Positions 9,762 to 18,300 of a DNA stretch of 64,000 bases are shown piece after piece (within the stretch, counting starts at the first letter, position 1; every line of letters starts with the position of its first letter). Source of the DNA: Cupriavidus pauculus. Its GTDB lineage: Bacteria > Pseudomonadota > Gammaproteobacteria > Burkholderiales > Burkholderiaceae. Below the pieces are notes generated by a model. That model had not been told where the DNA came from. It ran no database searches and saw nothing but the letters and a program-made list of their open reading frames with translations. Location: NCBI RefSeq assembly GCF_003854935.1, contig NZ_CP033969.1, positions 2,294,001-2,358,000 on the forward strand, given 5' to 3'. The position numbers were made by a program, and so were the translations under genes.

Positions 9762-10508
9762 ATGAACGACGATGCGTCCTGGCCGCGACTGGCCGCCGCG
9801 CTGGGCCTGCCGCCGACGGTGGCGCTCGATGGCATGCGCTGGACCGGCGACGACCTGCCGGGCGTTGCCATGGAATCGGCCGGGCCGCTGCCGGCCGCGC
9901 TGGCAGCCGCGTCGGCCCGCCGGCGCAGCCAGTACCTGGCCGGCCGCCACTGCGCGCGCCGCGCCTTGCGGCAGGCCGGCGCCGCCGATCAGCCGGTGGG
10001 GCGGGGCGACGACGGTCTGCCCGTCGTGCCGCCCGGCTGGCGCCTGAGCATCAGCCATGCGGAAGGGATGGCGCTGGCGCTGGCGGCCCGCACGCGCGAC
10101 GTCACCATGCTTGGCGTCGACATCGAACGCTGGCTGACCGATGCCACCGCCGCCGAGGTGGGGCCGATGGTGGCGTCACCCGCCGACGTGGCGACGCTGC
10201 GCGCGGCCACCGGCCTGGACGCCGCGCAGGCGGTCACGCTGCTGTTCTCGGCCAAGGAATCGCTCTACAAGGCGCTGTACCCCACCGTGCGCCAGTTTGT
10301 CGACTTCGATGGCGCGTGCCTGGCCTCGGCCGCCCCCGGCACGCTGACGCTGCGCCTGGCGCGCGACTGGCACCCGGCGTGGCCGGCCGGTGCTTGCACC
10401 GCCGTCGGCTGGGCCGGTCAGGCGGACGGCGTGGTCACTGCGGTCTGGCAGCGCGCGCCGTTGCCCCCGCATGGCGCGCTGGCTTACGGCGCGGCCGACC
10501 GCAGGTAA
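9762..10508 (+). CDS. 4'-phosphopantetheinyl transferase, EntD/Sfp type
   Basis: This 248-residue enzyme moves phosphopantetheine from coenzyme A to the conserved Ser of carrier proteins, turning apo into holo forms. The two family motifs are present: GVDIER, with the metal-binding Asp at residue 120, and FSAKESLYK near residue 165; SISHAEG upstream matches the third EntD-type motif. The neighbouring siderophore synthases have five carrier domains that need this modification, so it very likely serves them. It is transcribed toward the operon, and its 3' end overlaps the end of the ligase/salicylate synthase gene by 25 bases. Yersinia ybt loci typically use a PPTase encoded elsewhere, so the local copy is a difference. 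Confidence 0.92.
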   Translation: MNDDASWPRLAAALGLPPTVALDGMRWTGDDLPGVAMESAGPLPAALAAASARRRSQYLAGRHCARRALRQAGAADQPVGRGDDGLPVVPPGWRLSISHAEGMALALAARTRDVTMLGVDIERWLTDATAAEVGPMVASPADVATLRAATGLDAAQAVTLLFSAKESLYKALYPTVRQFVDFDGACLASAAPGTLTLRLARDWHPAWPAGACTAVGWAGQADGVVTAVWQRAPLPPHGALAYGAADRR

Positions 10509-13453
10509 CGGGCCACGCAGGCAAGCTTCTCGCAGGTTTCCTCCCATTCCCGGTTCGGCGTGGAATCGCGCACGATGCCGGCGCCGGCCTGCATCCAGCA
10601 GGCGTCGTCCTGCCGGAACACCGAGCGCAGCACCAGTGCGGCGTCCAGCCGGCCATCGGCATCGGCGGTCAGCACGCAGCCGCTGTACAGCCCACGGGGC
10701 GCCGGTTCATGGCGCATGATGCTGGCCACGGCGGCGCGCTTGGGAATCCCCGAAGCCGTGACCGCCGGAAACAGCGCCGCGAACGCGGCCCACGGCGACT
10801 TGCCGGCGGCAAGCTGTCCGTGCAGCCGCGACGCCAGATGCTGCACGCTGCCGCGCGCGCGCACGACCATGAATTCGTCGATGCGCAGCGCGGTCTCGTC
10901 GCATGCCGTGCGCAGTTCGTCCAGTGCCAGCGCCACCGACACCGCATGCTCGGCAATCTCCTTTGGATCGGTCAGCAACGCCTGGCGCAGCCGCGCATCG
11001 GTCACCGGCTCGCCGGTCAGCGCGCGCGTGCCGGCCAGCGGCTGCGTGCTGACGCGGCCGTCGGGATCAACCTCCACCACCGTTTCCGGACTGAATCCAT
11101 AGGCCTCGCACGCCGGGTCGCGCCACAGGAAGGACCGTGCGGGCGTGTTGGCCAGCCGGCCCGCCAGGTAGCTGAGCGGAAAGTCGGTGGCGGCCGGCAC
11201 GGGCACCCGCCGTGACAGGATGACCTTCTCATACCGCCCGGCGCGGATTTCCGCCAGTACGCTGGCCACGGCGGCACGGTAGGTGTTGCCGTCGCCGGCG
11301 TCGGCGGGCACCAGCAACGGCGCGCCCTCCGCCATCGGGCCGGCAGCCGCGATTCGGTCCAGGTCCCGCAGCCACGCCTGCAGCCGTGGCAGGTCGGCCG
11401 GATCGAGGCAGCGCACCTGCGCACGTCCCTGCAGCAGGCGGATTTCGCGCGCGGGCACGAACAGCCACGCCAGCGGCCGGCGGGCGGCCTGCGGCATGCC
11501 TTGCAGCACGCGGGCGAGCGCGAAATCCACCCGGCCGTACGCCCGCCAGTCCGCCAGCGGCAGGGCCCCCAGCGCGGCGGCGATGCCCGCGCAGGTGTCC
11601 GGGCCCGGTACGGAACGCCCATCGTGGCCCGTCACCGCGCCATCGCCGGCAACCGTCACCGTCATCGCCGCGCCCATCCCGATGCTCCATTCGCCGTTGC
11701 GCTCGTAGATGGCCAGCGTGTCGTCCGGGGCGTCGCGCGCCATGCGCGCGGCCAGGTGCAGGGGGGCGGCGTGCAGGGGCAACTCGCAGGTGTGATAGCG
11801 CAGCGGTTCGCCATCGTCGCCATCGATGCCATCGGTGCAGTCGGCGTCCAGCACCGACTGCACCAGCCGGCGCTTGTCGATCTTGCCCGCCGCCGTGAGC
11901 GGCCAATGGTCGGTCCAGAGCACCTGGTCGGGCAGTTGATGGGCTGGCAGACCCGCCGCCAGCAGCGTGGCGCGTAGCGCCTTGGCGTCCGGGCAGGCGC
12001 TGCCGGGGGCGCCCGGTTCGCCCTGCAGCCAGGCCGTGATGCGCTCGCCCAGCAGCGCGTCCGGCACGGCCGCCACGGCCGCGTCGCGCACGCCGGGGCA
12101 GGCGCATAGCGCGGCTTCCACCACGGCCGCCGAAACCTTCTTGCCAGCGCGCTGGATCTGCTCCTTGACGCGGCCCGTCACGACCACGTTGCCGTCGGGG
12201 CGCCTGCGGACCAGGTCGCCGGTGCGGAAGAAGCCGTCCGGCGTGAAGGCCCGCGCGCTGTCGGCCGAGGCGCGGTAGTACGCGCGAATCGTATAGGGGC
12301 CGCGCACCAGCAGTTCGCCCGGCGCACCGTCGGGCACGGGCTGACCCTCGGCATCGACGACGCGCAGTTCGTCATCGGACGATAGCGGCCGGCCCTGGCA
12401 GGCGAACACGATCTCGTCGGGGTCGTCGGGGCGCGTGTAGCACAGCAGGCCCTCGGCCATCCCGTACACCTGCTGCAGCGGACAGCCCAGCCGGTCCGGC
12501 AGCGTGCGCGCCAGCGCGGGATCGAGCCGGGCGCCGCCCACCTGCAGCCGCCGCAGCGACGACAGGTCGCTGTCCTCCCAGTCCCGCGCCTCGGCCCAGA
12601 GCCGCGCCAGCGGCGGCACCAGTGCCAGGTCCGTCACCCGCTCGCGGGCGATCAGCGGCATGGCCTCGTCGCAGCCGGCCTGCTGGGTCATGACCACGGT
12701 GCCGCCCACGGCGAACGTGCCGAGCACGCCGGGACAACCGAGCACGAAGTTGTGGGCGGCGGGCAGCACGGCCAGGTACACCGTGCTCTCGTCGAATCCG
12801 CACAGCCGCGCCGAGGCGTCGAAGTTGTAGACGTAATCGCCATGCGTGCGCGGAATCAGCTTCGGCGCGCCCGTGGTGCCGCCAGACAGCAGCAGCAACG
12901 CGATATCGCCGGGCTGTGCCGCTGGCGGGGGCAGCGTGTCGGCATCGGCCGGTGGCAGCGCCAGCGCATCGAGCGTCGGCACCCCGGCCGCGTCGGTGGC
13001 CGGCCCGATCCCGTCGGCCACGATGCGGCACGGCCCAGGGTGGCGGGACGCGATGGCCTGTGCCTGGATGACGCCTGCCGGCCCGTGTGCCAGCCATCCC
13101 ACCGGGCAGGCGGCGCGGAAGACCGCATCGAGGTCGCCGCTGCGCTGCCCGGGGAGCGTCATCACCGGCAATGCGCCAATACGGATCAGCGCCAGCAGCC
13201 CGGTCACGAACCCGGCCGTGTTGGGTAGCTGCACGATCACGTGGTCGCCGCGCCGCCATCCCAGGCGATGGAACCCGGCGGCAAGGGCCTGCACGCGCTG
13301 TTGCAGGTCGATGTAGGTCAGGCGCGTGGCGCCGGCCACCAGTGCCGTGCGCGCGCCATGGCGAGTGGCCCAGGCGTCCGGCAGCACGTCCATGCGTCCG
13401 GCAAGGTGCGAATCGCCCGGCGGGGCGAAGGGAACATCCGAAGGTTTTGTCAT
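10484..13453 (-). CDS. Fused salicylate-AMP ligase / salicylate synthase
   Basis: This 989-residue protein joins two enzymes that are separate in the Yersinia yersiniabactin pathway. Residues 1 to about 545 are a stand-alone aryl-acid adenylation enzyme (YbtE/PchD/DhbE type), with the nucleotide motif LSGGTTGAPK at about 190, YRTGDL-type FRTGDLVRR, and a C-terminal Lys in the GKIDKR motif. Residues about 560 to 989 are a chorismate-using MST enzyme. KVILSRR at 743-749, PLAGTRA, and DPKEIAEH match the Irp9/MbtI salicylate synthases, including the Lys at 743 that is catalytic in MbtI. The protein should therefore make salicylate from chorismate and load it as salicyl-AMP onto the aryl carrier domain of the NRPS at 26000-32287. 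The start (MTKPSDV) lies just 7 bases after the thioesterase stop. It is the last gene of the operon. Confidence 0.93.
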   Translation of the reverse strand: MTKPSDVPFAPPGDSHLAGRMDVLPDAWATRHGARTALVAGATRLTYIDLQQRVQALAAGFHRLGWRRGDHVIVQLPNTAGFVTGLLALIRIGALPVMTLPGQRSGDLDAVFRAACPVGWLAHGPAGVIQAQAIASRHPGPCRIVADGIGPATDAAGVPTLDALALPPADADTLPPPAAQPGDIALLLLSGGTTGAPKLIPRTHGDYVYNFDASARLCGFDESTVYLAVLPAAHNFVLGCPGVLGTFAVGGTVVMTQQAGCDEAMPLIARERVTDLALVPPLARLWAEARDWEDSDLSSLRRLQVGGARLDPALARTLPDRLGCPLQQVYGMAEGLLCYTRPDDPDEIVFACQGRPLSSDDELRVVDAEGQPVPDGAPGELLVRGPYTIRAYYRASADSARAFTPDGFFRTGDLVRRRPDGNVVVTGRVKEQIQRAGKKVSAAVVEAALCACPGVRDAAVAAVPDALLGERITAWLQGEPGAPGSACPDAKALRATLLAAGLPAHQLPDQVLWTDHWPLTAAGKIDKRRLVQSVLDADCTDGIDGDDGEPLRYHTCELPLHAAPLHLAARMARDAPDDTLAIYERNGEWSIGMGAAMTVTVAGDGAVTGHDGRSVPGPDTCAGIAAALGALPLADWRAYGRVDFALARVLQGMPQAARRPLAWLFVPAREIRLLQGRAQVRCLDPADLPRLQAWLRDLDRIAAAGPMAEGAPLLVPADAGDGNTYRAAVASVLAEIRAGRYEKVILSRRVPVPAATDFPLSYLAGRLANTPARSFLWRDPACEAYGFSPETVVEVDPDGRVSTQPLAGTRALTGEPVTDARLRQALLTDPKEIAEHAVSVALALDELRTACDETALRIDEFMVVRARGSVQHLASRLHGQLAAGKSPWAAFAALFPAVTASGIPKRAAVASIMRHEPAPRGLYSGCVLTADADGRLDAALVLRSVFRQDDACWMQAGAGIVRDSTPNREWEETCEKLACVARYLRSAAP

Positions 13454-13460
13454 GGCTCGT

Positions 13461-14231
13461 TCAAGGGCAGAACGCCGTTGCGGCAAACGTCTGGCGCAGC
13501 AGCGCCAGCAGCGCACGGGGGCGTTGCGGGATGTAGAAATGGCCGCCCGCCAGTGCGGCGTACGCGGGTGCCACGGCCAGCCAGTGGTGCCATGCCTCTA
13601 CCTCGGCACGGCTGGCTTCGGGATCGTCGGTGCCGTGGATCAGCAGCGTGGCCGTGCGGACGGTATGGCAGGGGGCGCGTTCCCGCGCCAAGTGATACCG
13701 CTCGGTGGCGGCAAAGTCGGCGCGCAGCATTGGCAGAAAGGCGCCCAGCAGCGCCGTGTCATGGCGCAGGGCCGCGTCGCAGCCGCCGATGTCGATCAGG
13801 GCATCGACGAACGCGGCGTCGTCCAGATGGGCCAGCCGGCGCCGGCCGTGCAGGTGCGGGGCGTGGCAGCCCGACAGCACCAGACCGGCGGGCGGCACGC
13901 CGTCCGCCTCCAGCCGCCGGCAGGTTTCGAACGCCACCTGCGCGCCCATGCTGTGGCCGGCCAGCAGCAGCGGCGCGCCGCACCTGTCGCTTGCGCGGAC
14001 AATCTCGCGCGCCAGCGCGTCGGCCAGCGCCTCGACGCAGGTGGCTGGCGGCTCGCGCATGCGATGGTCGTGGCCCGGATAGACCGCCAGCGAGATCGTG
14101 ATGCCGGCGTCGTCGAGCGACTGCCACGGGCGGAACGCGCCGGCGCTGGCGCCGGCAAACGGGCACATCACCAGCCACGGCGATGGCGCCGCGCCGCTGG
14201 GGCGCAACCACGGCGTCAGCATCGCGCTCAT
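13461..14231 (-). CDS. ybtT: Type II thioesterase, YbtT-like
   Basis: This 256-residue alpha/beta hydrolase removes wrong or stalled groups from carrier proteins of the assembly line. The Ser nucleophile motif GHSMG, the acid in GTDDPE and the His in GGHFY form the expected triad, and the N-terminal CPFAGASAGAF segment matches type II thioesterases of NRPS/PKS clusters. Its start overlaps the stop of the imide reductase gene by 4 bases (ATGA). Length is normal. Role in editing is known for the family and inferred here. Confidence 0.92.
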   Translation of the reverse strand: MSAMLTPWLRPSGAAPSPWLVMCPFAGASAGAFRPWQSLDDAGITISLAVYPGHDHRMREPPATCVEALADALAREIVRASDRCGAPLLLAGHSMGAQVAFETCRRLEADGVPPAGLVLSGCHAPHLHGRRRLAHLDDAAFVDALIDIGGCDAALRHDTALLGAFLPMLRADFAATERYHLARERAPCHTVRTATLLIHGTDDPEASRAEVEAWHHWLAVAPAYAALAGGHFYIPQRPRALLALLRQTFAATAFCP

Positions 14232-15352
14232 GGCGCATCCCGCTCGGCGGGCGTCCGCAGGACGCAGGGGTCGACGCGCGGCGGCGCGGGCAGCGACACC
14301 TCCCGTACCGGGCCGGCCGCCCGCTGGACCTGTTGCCAGAGCCGCGCCAACGCCAGCTGGCGCGCCGGGTGCAGACTGTCGGGCACCTCGGCGCCATCAA
14401 TGGCCGCGGCAGCCAGGCGCAGCAGCCGTGCCACGCCCTGCGGCGCCTCGTGGGCCATGGCGGACAGCCATGTGGGGGGCGGCCGGTGCAGCGTGGCCGA
14501 CACCGGCAACGACAGCCCCGGATCGGCATCGCCATGGCCAAACCAGCCGCCCTCTGCCTGGCGATGGCCCGCCAGTGCCAGCGCTGGCGTCCAGGAGACG
14601 GGGCCGTGCGTCGATTCCAGCGACAGGTAGCCCGATGGCCAGCCCAGGCACAGCCTGTGCATCGCCACGCTGTGCATGTCGGGATCGGCCGGGTCCAGGT
14701 AGTGCTGCAACTGCAGCAGCACGTCGGTGTCCGGCGTCCGCAGCCACAGGGCCCGAAACGCGGCGTCCGTGCGCTCGCCGCCATCGGCGGCCAGCGTCAC
14801 GGCAACCGCATCCGGCATGACATCCGCCGCCTGTGTCAGCAAGTCCAGTCCCGAGTAGAGCAACTGCCGGCTCATCGTGGCCTGGGCTACGCAGGGCGGC
14901 ACGCCGCCCACGGCATGGCGCACGCGGCGGGCCAGGTTGATCCACGCGCGCCCGGCCGCCGTGTGCGGGTAAAGCGTGTTGACCCAGTAGAGCCGTCCCG
15001 CCCGCGCGGCGGCGTCCTGCAGGCGCTGCACTTCGCCCGGATGGAGCGGATGCTCCTGGATGACATGGAGACCGCGTTCGAGCAGCGTCTGGGCCAGCAC
15101 GGTGCCGTCGCCGCCCATGGCGCCGCCGCGCACGACCACGCACGCCAGATCCAGGTCGCGCGGCAACTGGGCCACGTCCGTGTACAGCGGCACGCCGTGG
15201 GCGTGTGCCAGGTGCCGCGCGCGCTGGCTGCCATGCGCGAGCAGTCCCGCCAGCACCAGCGGGCGCGCCGCGACGATTCCTTCCAGGAAAGCGTTCAGGT
15301 ACACCTCGCCGAAGCGCGCGCCGGCCACGAGAACCCGTATCGCCTGCGTCAT
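14228..15352 (-). CDS. ybtU: Thiazolinyl imide reductase, YbtU/PchG-like
   Basis: This 374-residue NADPH-dependent enzyme belongs to the Gfo/Idh-like imide reductases that reduce one thiazoline ring to thiazolidine while the chain is still bound to the synthetase. The N-terminus VLVAGARFGEVYLNAF is a nucleotide-binding start like that of YbtU and PchG, and QEHPLHP matches the conserved EHP segment of this enzyme type. The frame is open beyond the chosen ATG, but the start at 15352 overlaps the PKS/NRPS stop by 4 bases and gives the family length (about 365). The presence of this gene implies that one ring of the product is a thiazolidine, as in yersiniabactin and pyochelin. Confidence 0.92.
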   Translation of the reverse strand: MTQAIRVLVAGARFGEVYLNAFLEGIVAARPLVLAGLLAHGSQRARHLAHAHGVPLYTDVAQLPRDLDLACVVVRGGAMGGDGTVLAQTLLERGLHVIQEHPLHPGEVQRLQDAAARAGRLYWVNTLYPHTAAGRAWINLARRVRHAVGGVPPCVAQATMSRQLLYSGLDLLTQAADVMPDAVAVTLAADGGERTDAAFRALWLRTPDTDVLLQLQHYLDPADPDMHSVAMHRLCLGWPSGYLSLESTHGPVSWTPALALAGHRQAEGGWFGHGDADPGLSLPVSATLHRPPPTWLSAMAHEAPQGVARLLRLAAAAIDGAEVPDSLHPARQLALARLWQQVQRAAGPVREVSLPAPPRVDPCVLRTPAERDAP

Positions 15353-18300
15353 GGCCGGCCTCCCGCGTCGCCGTGGGATGCGGCGTGCCACGCCCACCAC
15401 CGGTCGGCCACGGCGCCGGCCGCATCGCCGGCCAGCAATGCCCAGTGCCCGGCATTCAGCGTGGCCTGTTCCACCTGCGGATGCGCCCCGGCGCTCCACG
15501 CCCGCCAGTCATCGTCCGCGGGCCGCCAGTGTGGCGGCCGCTGCGCCGCGTCGATGCGCAGGCAGGGAATGGGCAGCGGCGCGGGCAGCGGCGCGCGCGC
15601 CAGCAGGTCGAGCAGGTGGGCTACCTGCTCCAGTTGCGCGGCGTCCATGCCGCCCGTCGCCGGCTGCCGTGCCAGAAACCAGCCGGTCTGGGCCGATGGG
15701 TCCCAGCCGTCGAATCCGTCGGGCGGCGCCAGCGTTGCCGGGCCGCCTTCGCACAGCAGGCGGATCAGTGCGCCACGGTCGGCGCAGGCGAAATCGGCGC
15801 GGCAGACCGGGTCCAGCAGGACCAGTCGCACCGGCTCGCCCGACTCGAACAGGCAACGCGCCGCCTCGGCGGCCAGGAAACACCCGTAGGACCAGCCGAG
15901 CAAGCAGTAGGGGCCGTGTGGCCGCACCCGGCGCAGCGTGTCGGCGTGCCGCCGGGCCAGTGCGCCGAGTGTGGCGACGGCCAGCGCGCCGTCGGCCGGC
16001 AGGCCATGGACGGCGCAGTCCATCGCGCGTGCCAGCGGCAGGTACGCCGCGACACCGCCGTCGGACGCATGGATCGCAAACACCTCGGCCGGGCGGGTGC
16101 CCCGCGCCAGCGGGACGGTACCGGCGCATGCGGGGTCCTGGCAGGGCCGGTCTCCGTCGATGACCGCCGCCTCAAGCGCCGCGCAGAAGGCGGCCAGTTG
16201 CGGATGCGCGAAGATCGCCTGCAAGCTGGCCTCGCCCATGCCGAGCTGGTGCAGTTGCGCGATCATCCGCGTGGCGATCAGGCTGTCGCCGCCGGCCCGG
16301 AAGAAGTCGGTATCCGCTTCGACTGGCCGGCCCAGCAGGTTCTGCCATACCGCGCCAACCGCCGCGCGCCGCTGCGGATCGCACGCGGGCTGCGCCAGCC
16401 CCCCGGGGTCCGGGGCCGTGACCGTGGCTTCGGCGCCGGCCACTTGCGGCAGGCGTTCGCACTGGCGCCAGCACAGCGGGGGGGCATCGGGCCAGCGGGC
16501 CTTCAGGTACCGGTCCAGCGCGGCGGCGTCGAGCCGGCCCGTTTCGCCGGCCTGGGCGACGATCAGGTGCTGGCGCCAGTCGTCGCCAGGCGGCCATGTC
16601 AGCACCGTGCTGAAGCCGGCGGCGTCAAGCACGCTGCGCCATGTGGGCAGCGCCAGCATCGGCTGGCCATCGTCGGCCCGCGCGTCGTCGAAGCCGGCCA
16701 GCGCTTCCATGAAGCCGACGCTGGCCAGTTGCAGGTAGCTGTCGCGCGCGGTGGCTTCGATCAACACCAGGTGGCCGCCCGCCCGCAGCAACCGGCGCAG
16801 GCGCGCCAGGCTGCGCGGGATGTCGCAGGCATCGTGCAGGGCTTGCGCGACGACGATCACGTCGTATCCGTCGGCCGGGTGCGCGTCGAAGTCGACCGGC
16901 CGGTTCAGGTCGAACAGGCCGTACTCCATGGGCGCGCCATGGCCGAAGCGGTCTCGCGCCGCATCGAGGAACCACGGCGAGACGTCCGTGAACCGATAGA
17001 GCGCAGGGCCCCGGGGCAGCCCTTGCAGCGCGGTCAGCACGGCCTCGGTGGTGGCGCCGGTGCCGGCACCCGCCTCCAGCACGCGCAGGCCCGTGTGCGA
17101 CGCCTGGGCCAACTGCGCGATGACGGCACCGGCCGAGGCGTTGAGCGCGGCCGCCACGGGATTGTCGCGATAGAACGCGCGCGCCACGTCCAGGCCGTCG
17201 TCATGGCCGAACATCAGCGCCAGCGCCGACTGGCGGCCCTGGATCAGCGCGTCGTGCTGCGCCACGCAGCCTTCGACGTAGCGGGCGAGCGTGCCCAGCC
17301 ACGGTGCCGGGGCGCCGGGCAGCGGGTCGGCCCCGGGCGCCGGCAGGGCCGTCGCGCGGTAGTGCACGCCATCCCGGTCCAGGCAGCCATCCGCATGCAG
17401 CCGCGCCAGCCATTGGCACAGCAGTTGGCTGGTGCGCGGCGTGGCCGCCAGCGCGTGCGCCACCTCCGTGGCGCTGTGGCAGTCGCCGGTTCGCGCAAAC
17501 AGGCCGTGCCGCCGCAGCGTGGCGACGATGCCGTCGCGCGCGCGCCGCTCCAGCCACTGCCAGGCATTGTCGAAAGCGGCCAGCGTGGTGTCGTCCAGTT
17601 GCGGCAGGCCGGCCGAGGCCAGCAGCGTCGGCGCGGTGCTGGCTGCAACGCCGCATGCCGGCTCGTGCGTGACGATCCATGCTTCCATGCCCTGGCCGTC
17701 GGGCGCCGGCCGCAAGGCCGCGTGGCGAACGGCGGGATGCCGCCGCAGCCAGGCTTCCAGCGTCCCGGCATCGACGTCGGCGGGCCAGTGCGGCGGCGCC
17801 GCCACGGCCGGATGCGGGTCCAGCCGTGGCGCCGGCAGGTCGGGCGCGGCGCGCATGCGGGCCGGCCTGTCGGCGATGGCTTCCAGCGTATCGCGGAACG
17901 CGCCGAACAGCTCGGCCGCCACGCCGGGCGCCAGCACATCGTCCATGCAGTACCAGTGGCAGACCAGTTCCCCGTTCACTTCCATGACCTGATGGTCGAT
18001 CCATACCTGCGGAGTTTGCGTGAACACATGAACGGGCTCGCCAAGCAGCCGTGTCAGCGCCCGTTCGATCGGCTGGCCGTCCAGCGTCATGCCCAGCATG
18101 CTCGTGAACACCACCGGCATGGCGGGGCCGCGGTGCGCGCCGTCGTCGGCGCCGTGCTCGCGCGTGTAGAGGCGCAGCACCTCGACGCCGTTGACGCGCG
18201 CGTGCGCCAGGCGGTCCCAGAGCGTTGCCTGGACTGCGTGCAGCACCTCGCGCAGCGGCGTGTCGGCCTCGATGTCGAAGTCGACCAGCATGACGGAGGT

